Shown here piece after piece: positions 63,591 through 64,000 of a stretch of DNA of 64,000 bases (position 1 is the stretch's first letter; each line of letters opens with the position of its first letter). The stretch lies in the NCBI GenBank assembly GCA_041685355.1, contig JAWLFY010000008.1, positions 1 to 64,000 of the forward strand, in the 5' to 3' direction. Position numbers and translations under genes: made by a program. This DNA comes from JAWLFY01 sp041685355. Lineage in GTDB: Bacteria > Planctomycetota > Planctomycetia > Pirellulales > Pirellulaceae. Under the pieces are notes generated by a model, which saw only the letters and a list, made by a program, of their open reading frames with translations, was not told where the DNA came from and made no database searches.

Positions 63591-63656
63591 TCCGATGATC
63601 CGTTTCGTGAGCGAGGCCGGAGCGAGGCCGGAGCGAACGGGCCGTGGGCGTCCGTG

Positions 63657-64000
63657 TCACCAAAGCTGCCACGAGTTGGTAGCGAGCACGTACACGCCGA
63701 GCACAAGGTTGCTGACGGCGTGCGCGACGACGCATTGCCAGAGATCTTTCTTCCAATACAGCAGCCCGTTCAGCAGCGCCGCATAGGTCGCCGCGGCGAA
63801 CCATTCGGGGTGGGCGAGGGTGAACAGCAGGGTGACGATCAAGAACGACTTCAGCTCGTAGCGGCCGATCGGTACCTCCCGCCAACGCTCGGCGATCGTC
63901 CAGCGGAGAAGGAATCCACGCCAAAAAACCTCTTCCGCGATCGGCACCAGCACGGCCAGCCCGAGCAGGCGTACGCCGACAAACGCCCACGCCAGTTCGG
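63657..64000 (-). CDS. CAAX prenyl protease-related (CPBP) membrane protein, partial (5' end outside window)
   Basis: The minus-strand frame is open from the window edge to the stop at 63657; about 114 C-terminal residues are visible. Motifs of CPBP metalloproteases are present: AEEVFWRGFLLRW (EExxxR), FTLAHPEWFAAA (FxxxH) and VVAHAVSNLVLGVYVLA (HxxxN). The ending HAVSNLVLGVYVLATNSWQL closely matches the exosortase-associated CAAX protease-related family. In that context it would process surface-protein signals. An internal GTG at 63953 is probably not the start, because the frame continues upstream with hydrophobic sequence. Confidence 0.88.
   Translation of the reverse strand, partial: ELAWAFVGVRLLGLAVLVPIAEEVFWRGFLLRWTIAERWREVPIGRYELKSFLIVTLLFTLAHPEWFAAATYAALLNGLLYWKKDLWQCVVAHAVSNLVLGVYVLATNSWQLW

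Noticed and set aside
62370..63590. Polymorphic toxin effector at the C-terminus
   Set aside because: No nuclease, deaminase or other toxin motif is visible and no immunity gene follows; the next gene is a partial CAAX protease relative on the other strand.
1..64000. tRNA or rRNA genes
   Set aside because: None recognised by eye in the gaps; gaps are short and lack cloverleaf-like sequence. A tRNAscan run would settle this.

Overview
The window is high-GC, gene-dense bacterial DNA that looks planctomycetal (Pirellulales/Rhodopirellula-like). The reasons are a giant secreted protein with an LEPR-XLL N-terminal motif, a PEP-CTERM protein together with an exosortase-type CAAX protease relative, a secreted ThuA-domain protein, secretin-linked proteins and many large extracytoplasmic repeat proteins. 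This assignment is an inference from protein families. No rRNA, tRNA, transposase or CRISPR array was seen.

Layout. 1-954 (-) is the 3'-truncated gene of a membrane-anchored TPR-like protein. 1230-6401 (+) is a tightly coupled ABC-exporter cluster: small membrane protein, large extracytoplasmic protein, ATPase and permease, joined by ATGA overlaps. 6514-10445 (-) is an LRR protein / Xaa-Pro peptidase / accB / accC cluster that supplies two acetyl-CoA carboxylase subunits. 10778-15701 (-) holds a prenyltransferase-fold membrane protein and a large TPR-like putative lipoprotein. 15877-17344 has a small conserved gene divergent from an RpoD-family sigma factor. 17413-18989 (-) has an M20 peptidase coupled to a BFD-like [2Fe-2S] protein. 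19078-22281 has a secreted ThuA protein convergent with a Tat-exported alpha/beta hydrolase. 22601-27201 (+) is a secretin (GspD family) overlapping a lipoprotein gene. 27223-28002 (-) encodes a PEP-CTERM protein.

28551-63590 (+), more than half of the window, is one uninterrupted gene for a protein of about 11,679 residues. It is a mosaic: LEPR-XLL motif, solenoid-like repeats, ten CARDB domains, a propeller-like region, putative-Ig repeats, an RHS-like fragment, a dockerin-like pair, bacterial Ig, cadherin/VCBS-like, NxxGxxxAF and PKD-like modules, then about 45 copies of a strict 46-residue Ser/Thr/Glu-rich repeat, a Hint (self-splicing type) domain, a Gly-rich hydrophobic region and the start of a second, truncated Hint. 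As read by eye, it has no cysteine before the Hint nucleophile at residue 11101. The last gene (63657-64000, -) is a partial CAAX prenyl protease-related protein.

A 23-bp palindromic repeat occurs five times between genes, and several minisatellites have periods that are multiples of 3 bp (mostly 18 bp). The most interesting candidate system is the giant Hint-terminated surface protein with its 46-residue repeat stalk, next to a secretin/lipoprotein pair.
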